A stretch of 64,000 bases of DNA, taken from Bacteroidota bacterium. Its GTDB lineage: Bacteria > Bacteroidota > Bacteroidia > Chitinophagales > Saprospiraceae. Below are positions 9,692 through 20,208 of the stretch, one piece after another. The stretch is taken from NCBI GenBank assembly GCA_963169455.1, contig CAUJDW010000158.1, positions 1 to 64,000 of the forward strand, in the 5' to 3' direction. Each line of letters starts with the position of its first letter. Position 1 is the stretch's first letter. The notes under the pieces were generated by a model. The model was not told where the DNA came from. It worked only from the letters and a program-made list of their open reading frames with translations, and made no database searches. A program made the position numbers and the translations under genes.

Positions 9692-11227
9692 CTATCCCCG
9701 GCTCACCAGCACCTCCCCGTCCATCTCTCGCGGGACAGGCATGTCCATCAGGGTCAGTATGGTCGGAGCGATGTCGCCCAGTTTGCCGCCTTTGATGCGG
9801 TAGCCCTCCGGGTGGTTGCTGATGTAGAAGATGGGCACCGGGTTCATGGTGTGGGCCGTATTGGGCGTGCCGTCCTCGTTGACCATGTAGTCGGAATTGC
9901 CATGGTCGGCAATGACGATGGCCTGGTAATCGTATTTCAGGGCCGTTTCGATGAGGCGCTTCAGGCAGGTATCCACTGTTTCGGCAGCTTTCATGGCGGC
10001 TTTGAAGACACCGGTATGCCCCACCATGTCGGCATTGGCGTAGTTGAGGCAGATGAAATCGGGCTGGTGGGCTTCGATGTCGGCCACGATGGCGCCGGTT
10101 ACTTCGTAAGCGCTCATTTCCGGCTTCAGGTCGTAGGTGGCCACTTTGGGAGAGGGGATGAGCAAACGGCGCTCGCCCTCGAATTCCGCCTCACGGCCGC
10201 CGCTGAAAAAGAAGGTCACATGGGGATATTTCTCCGTCTCGGCGATGCGAACCTGGGTTTTGCCGGCTTTTGAAAGTACTTCGCCCAGGGTGTTGCTGAC
10301 GTCGTCTTTGGTAAACAATACGTGGATGCCCTGGTACGACTCGTCGTAGCGGGTCATCGTCACGTAGTACAGATCCAGGGTTTTCATACCATGCTCGGGC
10401 ATATCCTGCTGGGTGAGCACCGTCGTGATCTGCCGGGGGCGGTCGGTGCGGAAGTTGAAGCAGATCGCGGTGTCGCCATCCTGAATGGTGGCGATGGGCT
10501 GCCCGTCATTACCGACGCAGGTGATCGGCTTGAGAAACTCATCGGTTTCCTCCTTGTCATACCGTTCCATGATGGTCCTCAGGACGTCGGCGGTGGGTTC
10601 TCCCTTGCCGTGAACGAGCAGCTCATAGGCCAGTTTGGTGCGTTCCCAGCGCTTGTCGCGGTCCATGGCGTAGTACCGGCCCACGACGGAGGCCAGGCGC
10701 ACGGGTGTGCCCTCGATGTGCTTAAGCACTTCCCGCAGGAAGCCCTTGCCGCTCTTGGGGTCGGTATCGCGCCCGTCGGTGAAGGCGTGGATGAACACTT
10801 TTTCCAGGCCATTGTCCCGGGCAATGTCGCAGAGCGCCATGAGGTGGCGGTGGTGGGAGTGCACGCCCCCATCGGACACCAGCCCGAAGAGGTGCAGGGC
10901 TTTGCCGCTTTCTTTGGCGTGGCGCAGCGCCTTGAGCAGTTCCGGGTTCTGGTGCAGCTCCCGCTCGCGGATGGCCTTGTTGATGCGGGCGAGTTCCTGA
11001 TAGACCACCCGGCCGGCGCCGATATTGAGGTGGCCCACTTCGGAGTTGCCCATCTGCCCTTCGGGCAGGCCTACGGCTTCGCCGAAGGTGGTCAGTTCCG
11101 CGTTGGGGTATTTGCCGTAAAGGCTATCTACAAAAGGGGTGTTGGCTTGCGCAATGGCGCTGACTTCCGGCTTCGGGCCGTGGCCCCAGCCGTCGAGGAT
11201 GACGAGTAAAACACGCTTTTTTTCCAT
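9692..11227 (-). CDS. gpmI: 2,3-bisphosphoglycerate-independent phosphoglycerate mutase
   Basis: VLLVILDGWG, MGNSEVGHLNIGAGRVVYQ, FTDGRDTDP, IVIADHGNSD; start at MEKKRVLL. Confidence 0.96.
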   Translation of the reverse strand: MEKKRVLLVILDGWGHGPKPEVSAIAQANTPFVDSLYGKYPNAELTTFGEAVGLPEGQMGNSEVGHLNIGAGRVVYQELARINKAIRERELHQNPELLKALRHAKESGKALHLFGLVSDGGVHSHHRHLMALCDIARDNGLEKVFIHAFTDGRDTDPKSGKGFLREVLKHIEGTPVRLASVVGRYYAMDRDKRWERTKLAYELLVHGKGEPTADVLRTIMERYDKEETDEFLKPITCVGNDGQPIATIQDGDTAICFNFRTDRPRQITTVLTQQDMPEHGMKTLDLYYVTMTRYDESYQGIHVLFTKDDVSNTLGEVLSKAGKTQVRIAETEKYPHVTFFFSGGREAEFEGERRLLIPSPKVATYDLKPEMSAYEVTGAIVADIEAHQPDFICLNYANADMVGHTGVFKAAMKAAETVDTCLKRLIETALKYDYQAIVIADHGNSDYMVNEDGTPNTAHTMNPVPIFYISNHPEGYRIKGGKLGDIAPTILTLMDMPVPREMDGEVLVSRG

Positions 11228-11512
11228 GGGGGCAAAGGTACCAAATTGGAAAATAAAAAGCATGTTTATTTAGTGTGGAATTGACACTAAGGAAGGTGTT
11301 TTGGTGTGGGAATATCAGCAGCTAAGATTGGAACGCGGGCCGAACATCCCTGTTCCGGCCTGCCCGTTGGGCAGCAGGAGGCGGTAGTGGTTCAGGGCTA
11401 CATCCGCAATTTATAAAATCTCCTCTCTTTCCTGATAACCAATCCCTTACAATTTCCTATTTTTGCCTGGCTTTTGCAACAGCCTCTTATCTCCGGCAAA
11501 AACGCAATCATC

Positions 11513-12298
11513 ATGGACTTCCGTAAACTGCTTGTACTGGGTCTCACTTTTGTGCTGGCGACGGCGTTGAATGCCGCTACGCCTCCTGCCCCGCCGGCGA
11601 AGGGCGACAGCGTGCAATCCATCCTGCGGGAGCTGTATCAGCAGCGCCCCGACCTGGTGGGCTTCATTCCGGAGACACAGCGGTTTTATCTATTCGTAGC
11701 CCGGGCAGAAGCTATTCCGGCAAAGGTTTATCCGCGCCTTCAGGCGGCGTTTCTGCACGACATCAGCGCCCAGTGCCGGGTTTACGGGCAACGGTATCTG
11801 GCCGACTGGCGGGTGCTGGCCAGCAAGGCGGCGCGGGAAACCTGCTGGGGCGCCTCCTACCTCTGCAACCGGGCTTTCAACTATTTCGGCATCCGGCACA
11901 GCGCCAAACCCTGGATCTGCGAATCCTTTTACTTTTGCCAGAGCCTGACCCGCAACGACCCCTTCCCCGCTGATTTCGCCATGTTTCCCACTTTCGAGGC
12001 TTCCCTCTGGATGTTCATCCACACCATGTACAGCAACCACTTCCTGGAACGCCTGCCCGACGGCGGCGCCCGGGTGGCCGAGGCCATCGAATTCGAACGC
12101 ATGAACCGAATACACTACTGGGAGCGAACCTCCTACGGCATCAACTACCGGGAACAACTCCGGGGAGAGCCTTATTCCGCAGAGGAACTCATCTTCACCT
12201 GGAGCGAGCACCCCATCAACAACCTCTGCGTGGACTGCAACCGGGCCACCGACCTGGACTGGGTGGCCCGCCTGGAACTGGCTATCAGGGGCAACTGA
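11513..12298 (+). CDS. Glucosaminidase-domain (peptidoglycan hydrolase-like) secreted protein
   Basis: Signal peptide; LASKAARETCWGASYLCNRAFNYFGIR resembles FlgJ/Bax-type glucosaminidase; TAttTTTG box at 11458-11465. Confidence 0.75.
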   Translation: MDFRKLLVLGLTFVLATALNAATPPAPPAKGDSVQSILRELYQQRPDLVGFIPETQRFYLFVARAEAIPAKVYPRLQAAFLHDISAQCRVYGQRYLADWRVLASKAARETCWGASYLCNRAFNYFGIRHSAKPWICESFYFCQSLTRNDPFPADFAMFPTFEASLWMFIHTMYSNHFLERLPDGGARVAEAIEFERMNRIHYWERTSYGINYREQLRGEPYSAEELIFTWSEHPINNLCVDCNRATDLDWVARLELAIRGN

Positions 12299-12516
12299 AA
12301 ACAAAAGGGGCGCCTTCTTTCAAAGGAGGCAGGCAATTTTCAACCGCCTCCCTTCGTTTCACTTGACGAACTTCCCCTTTCGTATGGCCCTCATGTGACG
12401 TTTTATTTTTGCTGCGTCCTAATAGCAACCTGATTTTAAGGAACAAATTTCAAGCCCCGTGCATTTTGAAAACGAGGCCCACTACTAAAATCCCCTGAAC
12501 TTTAAATCCATTGGTT

Positions 12517-12900
12517 ATGAAAAATTTCTTGTTCCTGATCGCGTTTTTCCCCCTGTTGGCTGCAGAGCAGGAAGCCAACCTGGCCAGTATTACCAAAGCC
12601 ATCAGCGAAGGCAACGCCGACGCCCTGGGCCAGTACTTCGACCAGTCGGTGGAAGTGGCGGTGCTGGGCCAGGAAGACGTGTACAACAAGGCCCAGGCCA
12701 TCAACGTCGTCCGCCAGTTCTTCGCCCAGAACAAGCCTTCATCCTTCAGCCAGGTGCACAAAGGGGCGTCGCCCAACAACGACTCCCAATACTGCATCGG
12801 CAACCTGGTCGCCGGCGGGAAAACCTTCCGGGTTTACATCTACATGAAAGTAGCCGGCGGGCAATTCCTGATCCAGGAACTGCGCTTCGATAAGGAATAA
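12517..12900 (+). CDS. DUF4783 (NTF2-like) secreted protein
   Basis: Signal peptide; SITKAISEGNADALGQYFDQSVEVAVLG...; TAttTTTG box at 12404-12411. Confidence 0.78.
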   Translation: MKNFLFLIAFFPLLAAEQEANLASITKAISEGNADALGQYFDQSVEVAVLGQEDVYNKAQAINVVRQFFAQNKPSSFSQVHKGASPNNDSQYCIGNLVAGGKTFRVYIYMKVAGGQFLIQELRFDKE

Positions 12901-13057
12901 AGGCAGCTTTTTTCCAGCCGGAAAATCCTGATCCCAAAATAACCAGTAGCAGGACATAACCGATGGGCATGCCTTTCAGGCCCGGCCCATCGGAAAACAG
13001 CCCCAAGCCGGCGCTGCTTACTGGCGTACTGAAAAACTGCCCACTGTACCGGCACTT

Positions 13058-13101
13058 GACAGGAGGCCCTGCCGTTCACGGCGGGCCTCCTGTCGTTTTT
13101 T
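13058..13101. terminator. Strong bidirectional terminator overlapping the 3' end of the minus-strand gene
   Basis: GACAGGAGGCCC (13058-13069) / GGGCCTCCTGTC (13083-13094), inner GCCG/CGGC, then GTTTTTT. Confidence 0.8.
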
Positions 13102-13861
13102 CCAGGACGCCGAGCCCGAACAGGGCAAAATCGTATTTCACAGGGTCGCCGGGGTCGAAGGCGCGCAGCCTCTCCGTCAGCTCCAGAGCGGCCTGCCAGT
13201 CCACCTGCCTGCGCTCCAGCAGCCCGAGCCGGCGGGCCACCCGCTCCACATGCACGTCAAGCGGCATGACCAACTGGGCCGGGCGGATGCGCCGCCACAG
13301 CCCGAAATCCACGCCCCTGGCATCGCGGCGCACCATCCAGCGCAGAAACATGTTCAGCCGCTTGCAGGCCGATTGCCGGGCGGGTGTGGCAATGTGTTTG
13401 CGGGTGCGCTCCGGCGCAAAGGGCAGGGAAAAAAATAAATCGTGAAACCCCGCCAGGGCGGGCCCCACATGCTCGTCCGAAGGCCGTAGGTGGCGCGCAA
13501 AGGCGTCTTCCAGCGAATCATGCCCGCGGTAATACTGCTGAAAAAATTCCAGGAAATACAGGGCATCCGTAGCCTGAAAGGTGCGGTGTTTGAAGTCCAG
13601 AAAACGGCTTCGGTCCCGCTCTTCGTGGTTCAGCACGAAATCGTATGGCGCGCCGTCCATCCTTTCGATGAGCCCGGCCGCACTGCTGATGATGGTTTTG
13701 CGTTGCCCCCATGCGAGCATGGCCGTCCAGAAACCGGCGATCTCGATGTCCTGCAGGCGGCTGAAGCGGTGGGGTATGCTGATGGGGTCGCCCTCAATAA
13801 AATCCGGGCGGTTGTAGCGCCCGGCATGATCCTCCAGAAACCGCCCGAGTTTTTCCGACAT
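13076..13861 (-). CDS. TIGR02757 (DUF2400) family protein
   Basis: FRWMVRRDARGVDFGLWRRIRPAQLVMPLDVHVERVARRLGLL characteristic of the family. Confidence 0.85.
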   Translation of the reverse strand: MSEKLGRFLEDHAGRYNRPDFIEGDPISIPHRFSRLQDIEIAGFWTAMLAWGQRKTIISSAAGLIERMDGAPYDFVLNHEERDRSRFLDFKHRTFQATDALYFLEFFQQYYRGHDSLEDAFARHLRPSDEHVGPALAGFHDLFFSLPFAPERTRKHIATPARQSACKRLNMFLRWMVRRDARGVDFGLWRRIRPAQLVMPLDVHVERVARRLGLLERRQVDWQAALELTERLRAFDPGDPVKYDFALFGLGVLEKTTGGPP

Positions 13862-13887
13862 GAGATCAATTGATTTTTAAGGCTTCC

Positions 13888-14676
13888 TCAGGCGCCGTTG
13901 CCGCTTTGGGCCGGTTCCCATTGTGCAGGGGCCGGTTTTTCATACATCTTAAACCTGCCCAGCCCCGTGCGCTGCAGAAAGTGGTTGAAGGACACCCGCA
14001 GCACACCCAGCCCGTAGCGCATGCTCCGCCGGAAATTGATGGAAGAGGCCTCCTCGAAGTATTTCGTCGGGCAGGTCACTTCGGCGATGTGGAAGCCGCT
14101 GTAGATGATCTGGGAGAGCATCTCGTTGTCGAAGACGAAATCGTCGGAGTTCTGGTTGTAGTTGATGCTGGTGAGCACCTCGCGGCTGAACGCCCGGTAG
14201 CCGGTGTGGTATTCCGACAGCTTGTAGTTGGCCAGCAGGTTCTGTACGAGGGTCAGTATGCGGTTGGCGATGTATTTGTACAGGGGCATGCCCCCGGCAA
14301 GCGCGCCTTTGCCCAGGATGCGGGAGGCCAGCACGACGGGATAAAGCTCCTCGCCGATAATATTGACCATAGTGGGGATCAGCTTGGGGGTGTACTGATA
14401 GTCGGGGTGCAACATGATGATGATGTCCCCACCCAGTTCCAGGGCCTTGTTGTAGAGGGATTTCTGGTTGCCGCCGTAGCCCTTGTTGTTTTCGTGGACG
14501 ATCACGTGGGGGATGCCGATCTGCCGGGCCAGCTCGCTGGTATTGTCGCTGCTGGCGTCATCGCAGAGGATGGCCTCGTCCACCAGCCCGAAAGGGATCT
14601 CTTCGTATGTCTTTTCCAGCGTGCGGGCGGCGTTGTAGGCAGGCAACACCACGATCACTTTTTTGCCTTTGTACAT
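13888..14676 (-). CDS. Family 2 glycosyltransferase
   Basis: VIVVLPAYNAARTLEKTYEEIP, CDDASSDNT, HPDYQYTPKLI; start at MYKGKKV. Confidence 0.92.
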   Translation of the reverse strand: MYKGKKVIVVLPAYNAARTLEKTYEEIPFGLVDEAILCDDASSDNTSELARQIGIPHVIVHENNKGYGGNQKSLYNKALELGGDIIIMLHPDYQYTPKLIPTMVNIIGEELYPVVLASRILGKGALAGGMPLYKYIANRILTLVQNLLANYKLSEYHTGYRAFSREVLTSINYNQNSDDFVFDNEMLSQIIYSGFHIAEVTCPTKYFEEASSINFRRSMRYGLGVLRVSFNHFLQRTGLGRFKMYEKPAPAQWEPAQSGNGA

Positions 14677-14714
14677 GGATTCTTCTTTGTGGGGGCAAAG
14701 ATACAAATCCCTGC

Positions 14715-16442
14715 CTACAACAAAGCATCCAGTTCTCCTTTCACAAAAGCCCCCAGCTGGCTGACGTAGTCGCGGGAGAAGTTGAATTCAATGCCTGCCG
14801 CTTCATAGATCTCCCGGATATTGCGGGTGTACCCGAGGCTGAGGGCATTGTAGTAATTGCGGATGGCGCGGCGGGGATTTTCGCGGTACTGCTTCCAGAT
14901 AGCGATGGCGCCGAGCTGGGCCAGGCCGTATTCGATGTAGTAGAAAGGCACCTCGAAGATGTGCAGCTGTTTATGCCACAAATGTGCGGCGTATTTTTCA
15001 AGGTTGGAGTGGTCGATGAGGGTGGAGTTGAACTCCTGCATGATGCCCATCCAGTTTTCCTGGCGCTCCTCCCGGCTGTGGTCGGGCTTGGAGTAAAGCC
15101 AGTGCTGGAACTTGTCGATGGTGGCGATCCAGGGGAGCACTTTGAGCACGTATTCCAGCTGGGCGATCTTGGCGCGGCGCAGCTCGCCCTCGTCGGGGAA
15201 GAAAACGCTCCAGTGCTCCATGGTGAGCAGCTCCATGGTCATGGCCGCCAGCTCTGCAACTTCCGAGGGAACGCGCTTGGCAGACTTGAGCTTGAACTGC
15301 CGCGTCAGGAAGGAGTGCACGGCGTGGCCGCTCTCGTGCATGAGCGTGCGCATATCGATCAGCGAATTGGTCGCATTCATGAAGATGAAGGGAATGCCCG
15401 TCAGGTGCAGGGGCATGTTGTACCCTCCGGGGCGCTTGCCCTTGCGGGAATCCAGGTCGAGGTGGCCCATGTCCCGCATGATGGAAATGGTCTTCCCGAA
15501 ATCAGGGTGCAGCTCGTTGAGGCAGAAAATGACCTTGCCGACCAGTTCTTCTATGGTGTCGAAAGGCCTCAGGGGTGCTTCTCCGCTGGGGTCGACAAAC
15601 AGGTCCCAGGGGCGCAGGGTATCCAGGTGGAGGGCCGACTGGCGGTAGCGGTTGAGCTCGTCGGTCAGGGGCACGATCTCCGTCCGGATGGAGTTGTGGA
15701 AATCGTAGCAGTCTTCCACTTCGTAGTCGAAACGGCCGAGGGCGCGGAACTTATAATCGCGGAAATTCTGGAAACCGGCGTTGACGGCCATCTGGTGGCG
15801 CATGGCCAGCAGCTTGTCAAACAAGCTTTCCAGTTGATCGGTATCCTGAAGGATGCGTTGATGGATTTTGTGGTAAACGGCTTCGCGGTAGCTGCGGTCC
15901 GGCTCTTCCAGCAGAGAGCTGGCCTTCTGCAGGGTCATCTGCTTGCCGTCGACACCGATGGTCATTTCGGAGAATATCTTTACATATTCCTTGGATTTCA
16001 TCTGAATGTCGGTGGCCAGCGGAATGTTTTCATCCCGAAACAGGTTGACGGCGTTGTGGATGCTGCGCAGGTGAATGCCGTAAAGGGCGGGGTCCAGTTG
16101 GGCAGTGAAGGGGCAATCGACGAGTTTCTGGTTGAGGGCGTGTTCAAAAGCCGTAATCTTGGGGGAGAGTTCCTGGACGGCATATTGGTACAGCGCCTCG
16201 GCTTTCTCGTCGGCGCTGTCCACTGTGATCTTGATATACCGCCATGAGAAAGCTTCGCTGACGACGGCGTCGAGTTCGCTTTTGTCCTTGATCCATTGTT
16301 CGAGTTCCTCAACGGAGCCGATGGGCCTGTTCAGCAGTTCGTTAAAATAAGGTTTCAGCCTCGACCAGGTCGTTACTTTAAATTCTTTCGGGACAAATGC
16401 TCGCTCTTTCTCGTGCAGGGCTGTGGCCGTCTTGAGATTCAT
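14715..16442 (-). CDS. M3-family oligoendopeptidase
   Basis: HESGHAVHSFL zinc-site motif (HExGH) and overall M3/PepF-like length and architecture. Confidence 0.92.
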   Translation of the reverse strand: MNLKTATALHEKERAFVPKEFKVTTWSRLKPYFNELLNRPIGSVEELEQWIKDKSELDAVVSEAFSWRYIKITVDSADEKAEALYQYAVQELSPKITAFEHALNQKLVDCPFTAQLDPALYGIHLRSIHNAVNLFRDENIPLATDIQMKSKEYVKIFSEMTIGVDGKQMTLQKASSLLEEPDRSYREAVYHKIHQRILQDTDQLESLFDKLLAMRHQMAVNAGFQNFRDYKFRALGRFDYEVEDCYDFHNSIRTEIVPLTDELNRYRQSALHLDTLRPWDLFVDPSGEAPLRPFDTIEELVGKVIFCLNELHPDFGKTISIMRDMGHLDLDSRKGKRPGGYNMPLHLTGIPFIFMNATNSLIDMRTLMHESGHAVHSFLTRQFKLKSAKRVPSEVAELAAMTMELLTMEHWSVFFPDEGELRRAKIAQLEYVLKVLPWIATIDKFQHWLYSKPDHSREERQENWMGIMQEFNSTLIDHSNLEKYAAHLWHKQLHIFEVPFYYIEYGLAQLGAIAIWKQYRENPRRAIRNYYNALSLGYTRNIREIYEAAGIEFNFSRDYVSQLGAFVKGELDALL

Positions 16443-16614
16443 GAGATGATGACTTTTTGTTGCTTCCTATTCCTGGGGGAACAGAATATGCTCAAGCGGG
16501 ATTATAATTTTCTCAATCTTGTTTTCGTCTTTTTGGAGCAGGGCTCACTGGCCACCTTATCTTACGGCTATCCGGGCGGAAGGTTGCTTTCTTTGGCAAC
16601 TTTTCGCTCAAAAA

Positions 16615-17040
16615 CTATTCCTCCTCTTCTCCCGCTGCCTTTTCCTCTTCATCGGGATGCAGGGCGCCGCTTTCATTCAGGAAGGCGAACCACTTGACCA
16701 CCTTCTTGATATCGCCGGTGAACACGCGGTCGCGGTCGTAGTTGGGCAGAATAGCCGAAAAATAGCCGTGCAGTTCGTCAGAAGAGGCATTCTGGCTGAC
16801 CAGGGGCGTCTCCTCCAGTTTCTCGTACATATTCCGGAAGACGTTTTTCAACTCCGTTGAGTCGCCGTCATCGGTGTAAATGGCGATGGATTCGAGGGGG
16901 GTGAACTGGTGTTTTCTGGAGGATGCGAAACGGCGCTTTCCCGTTTTCAGGTCCTCGATGATCAAACCATTGCTGCGGTTTGCCGCCATTCGGTAGATGC
17001 CGGGTAACCCGCTGACTGCGATCAGATTTTCAAGATTCAT
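16615..17040 (-). CDS. DUF5606 domain protein
   Basis: LENLIAVSGLPGIYRMAANRSNGLIIEDLKTGKR... typical Bacteroidota family. Confidence 0.85.
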   Translation of the reverse strand: MNLENLIAVSGLPGIYRMAANRSNGLIIEDLKTGKRRFASSRKHQFTPLESIAIYTDDGDSTELKNVFRNMYEKLEETPLVSQNASSDELHGYFSAILPNYDRDRVFTGDIKKVVKWFAFLNESGALHPDEEEKAAGEEEE

Positions 17041-17240
17041 AAGTAATGTCACCTTTTGTTTTGGAGGGGCAAAGTTAACAACAAAACAGGGGAATAAGAT
17101 AACCGGGGGTAGGCCTTATTTCCCGCTTTCGCTGAACGGGTGACAAGGGGGGTAGCTGTTTTCGGTTCCGGGGAGGGGTAGTGTATGGAAGTGGGGTAAA
17201 ATTAAGTTTTTTCGGAATACGGCCCAACTTTTGGCCAGGA

Positions 17241-18590
17241 TTATTCTTTACCCTTCCCGTGCACGGCTTTCCGTATCTGGCTGGGCAGCAGGCTGATGGC
17301 GCCGCCCGACAATTTTTCCAGGCTGAGGGCCAGTACGATATACATTTCGGTGATGCCGGGCACCGGCATAAAGACCAGGCTGAAGAAGGGCAGGAAGCGG
17401 GGAATGTCCTTGAGTTGCTCGATGGCTTCCCGGATCTCCTCTTCGGAAGGCAGTTCGCGTTGGCCGTTGAGGCGGAGTTTGGCGGCCAGCAGCCGCCCGA
17501 AAGTGAAGGCCATATTCCTGGTCTCCACAGCTTCCATTCTGGCGGCATGGCCCAGCTTGAGCATATTTTCAAAAACGGCCTGCCCCAGCAGCAATAGCCC
17601 GGCTTTTCTGGCGTCGTAAAAGTTCAGGCTCCTGCCGTGCAGGTAGAGGAAGCTGCCCAGGTCGGCCTTGCTGCTGAGCAGGTCGCTTTCATCGAGCTGC
17701 AGGCAGAAAGCCAGCTGCCGGATAAAGGAATCTTCCTGCAGGTCGATATCCGCATCGGCATAAATGGCCAGCAGGGAAATGTCCATCAGATAACGCCTGG
17801 CGATCCAGTCCAGCGGAGGAAAACGGATATCGTCCAGTGAAAGGCCTTTGTTGAAAAGGGCTCGGGCCTGCTGCCTTTCGGCCGCATTCAACAGGCGGGC
17901 CGAGCGGCGAAACTGCCGCAGAAGCCGCTTTTCCTGGCGCTGCAGCCGCCAGTCGGCATGGACGGCCGCCACCGCCACCCTGAGGGCCAGTTCCTTCATC
18001 TCGCGCTTGCGGCCGGCCAGTTCCCGGAAATAATCCGCCCCGGCCTCCGCCTCCCTCTGGCGGAGGTAGTATTCCCGGAAAAAATAAAGATCCCAGAACA
18101 GATGGCTGTTGATGCCGGTATGGCGAAAGTCGAGGTGGTTTTTCTTGTAGCGCACCTGGTGAAAAAGGGCCTCCTCGGTGTATTCCACCGGCTGGCCCGG
18201 CCCGTATTCGTGCAGGCGCAGGTAGTAGGCGCGCAGGCAGGAGCCCACCCGGGCCACCAGCCGGGCGTAGGCCTGCCCCCCCGGTTTACCCTCTTCCAGC
18301 CAGATGGCGTAAACGATGGTGTCCAGCAGAATCAGCTTGGCCAGATAAACGGGCGCCAGGCCTTCGATGAAGGGAGCGGCGGGCCGAAAGGGGTAATACA
18401 CCGGAAAGCCGTATAACATGCCCGAGTGCTGCAGGCAAAGGTACAAGGGGTGCCGAAGGCTCTCGAAGCGCTCGGCAGCCTGAGATTCGACGATCTCGGA
18501 CAGCGGGCGCTCCTCCTTCAACTCCAGCGGATGGCCCTGCCGGAAGGCCAGATACTGCTCGAACCAGGATTTGGACTTGAAGTCGATCAT
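17241..18590 (-). CDS. Conserved hypothetical protein
   Basis: Long coherent ORF; start at MIDFKSKSWFEQYLAFRQGHPLEL; no recognised domain. Confidence 0.75.
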   Translation of the reverse strand: MIDFKSKSWFEQYLAFRQGHPLELKEERPLSEIVESQAAERFESLRHPLYLCLQHSGMLYGFPVYYPFRPAAPFIEGLAPVYLAKLILLDTIVYAIWLEEGKPGGQAYARLVARVGSCLRAYYLRLHEYGPGQPVEYTEEALFHQVRYKKNHLDFRHTGINSHLFWDLYFFREYYLRQREAEAGADYFRELAGRKREMKELALRVAVAAVHADWRLQRQEKRLLRQFRRSARLLNAAERQQARALFNKGLSLDDIRFPPLDWIARRYLMDISLLAIYADADIDLQEDSFIRQLAFCLQLDESDLLSSKADLGSFLYLHGRSLNFYDARKAGLLLLGQAVFENMLKLGHAARMEAVETRNMAFTFGRLLAAKLRLNGQRELPSEEEIREAIEQLKDIPRFLPFFSLVFMPVPGITEMYIVLALSLEKLSGGAISLLPSQIRKAVHGKGKE

Positions 18591-18753
18591 GGAGCAAAGA
18601 TAGGTGTTAAGAAGGCTTGTGTTCAAGTGAAAAATGGCCGGGCCGGTAATAGTTGCAAATGTTTGTAATTTTTGCATTTACCCCCTACATTTACCGGAAG
18701 CCGGCCAAGCCCGGCGCCCAGTTCATTCCATCCCATTTTACCGCGAATTTGCC

Positions 18754-20208
18754 ATGGCGCCAGATCTACAGATTCAGAATTACATCGGCGGGGTATTTCA
18801 GCCTGCTGTTTCAGGGGCATTTCTCGACAATATCGACCCTTCAACCGGGCAGGTGTATTCCCGGCTCCCCGATTCGGATGAACGGGATGTGCAGCTCGCG
18901 GTGGAAGCCGCCGCACGGGCTTTCCCGGCCTGGTCCCGAACCGGCCCCGATGCCCGCTTCCGGATACTGATGCGCATCGCCGATCTCATCGGGCAGAACA
19001 TGGAGGCCTTTGCCAGGGCGGAAAGCGTGGATTCCGGCAAACCCCTGTCGGTGTCGATGAGCGTCGACATCCCGCGGGCGCAGGCCAATTTCCGCTTTTT
19101 CGCGACGGCAACCCTGCAGTTCGCCTCCGAATCCCACCACATGGCGGGCGAGGCGGCCAACTTCACCCTGCGGCAGCCGCTGGGGGTGGTGGGCTGCATT
19201 TCCCCCTGGAACCTGCCGCTGTACCTCTTCACCTGGAAGATCGCCCCAGCACTGGCCGCCGGCAACTGCGTGGCCGGCAAGCCCTCCGAGCTGACTCCCA
19301 TGACGGCTTACATGCTTTCCAAAGTATGCCAGGAAGCAGGGCTGCCGCCCGGCGTGCTCAACATCGTGCACGGCCTGGGCCACAAGGCAGGGCAGGCCAT
19401 CGTGGAACACCCGCAGGTGAAAGCCGTCTCCTTTACCGGCGGAACGGAAACCGGCCGGAAAATCGCGGCAGTGGCAGCGCCCATGTTCAAAAAGCTTTCT
19501 CTGGAGCTCGGCGGCAAAAACCCCAACCTCATCTTTGCCGACTGCAACTTCGAGGCCATGATGGAGGGCGCCATCCGCTCTTCTTTTTCCAATAACGGCC
19601 AGATATGCCTGTGCGGCTCGCGCATCTACGTGGAGCGCCCACTCTACGAAAAATTCCGGGATGAATTCGTCAGGCGCACCCAACAACTCATTACCGGCCC
19701 ACCCCTCTCGCCGGAATCCGCCCTAGGGGCGCTCGTTTCCAGGCAACACCTCGAAAAAGTAGAACAATACCTGTCGCTGGCCCGGGCGGAAGGCGGGGTG
19801 ATCCTCTGCGGAGGCGAGCGGGCGGATGTGGGCGGCGATTACCGCGGCGGCTACTTCCTCAGGCCTGCCGTGATCGAAGGCCTGCCCCTGGATTGCCGGG
19901 CCAACCAGGAAGAGATCTTCGGCCCTGTCGTCACCATCGCTCCTTTTGATTCCGAAGAAGAGGCCCTCGCCCTGGCCAACGGTACCGCCTACGGCCTGTC
20001 CGCCACGCTCTGGACGCAGGATGTGTCACGCGCCAACCGGATCGCCGAACAGCTTCAGGCCGGCATCGTCTGGGTCAACTGCTGGATGGTGCGCGACCTG
20101 AGAACGCCCTTCGGAGGGGTGAAAAACTCGGGAGTGGGCCGCGAAGGCGGGAACGAAGCCCTTCGCTTCTTCACGGAGCCCAAAAATGTGTGCATCAAAT
20201 ACGGCTGA
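18754..20208 (+). CDS. Aldehyde dehydrogenase (2-hydroxymuconic semialdehyde dehydrogenase-like)
   Basis: LELGGKNPNLIF, NNGQICLCGSRIYV, EEIFGPVVTI, FGGVKNSGVGREGG; start MAPDLQIQNYIGG. Confidence 0.93.
   Translation: MAPDLQIQNYIGGVFQPAVSGAFLDNIDPSTGQVYSRLPDSDERDVQLAVEAAARAFPAWSRTGPDARFRILMRIADLIGQNMEAFARAESVDSGKPLSVSMSVDIPRAQANFRFFATATLQFASESHHMAGEAANFTLRQPLGVVGCISPWNLPLYLFTWKIAPALAAGNCVAGKPSELTPMTAYMLSKVCQEAGLPPGVLNIVHGLGHKAGQAIVEHPQVKAVSFTGGTETGRKIAAVAAPMFKKLSLELGGKNPNLIFADCNFEAMMEGAIRSSFSNNGQICLCGSRIYVERPLYEKFRDEFVRRTQQLITGPPLSPESALGALVSRQHLEKVEQYLSLARAEGGVILCGGERADVGGDYRGGYFLRPAVIEGLPLDCRANQEEIFGPVVTIAPFDSEEEALALANGTAYGLSATLWTQDVSRANRIAEQLQAGIVWVNCWMVRDLRTPFGGVKNSGVGREGGNEALRFFTEPKNVCIKYG

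Noticed and set aside
14607-16247. 546-aa plus-strand ORF
   Set aside because: Antisense shadow of the M3 peptidase gene; no recognisable motif.
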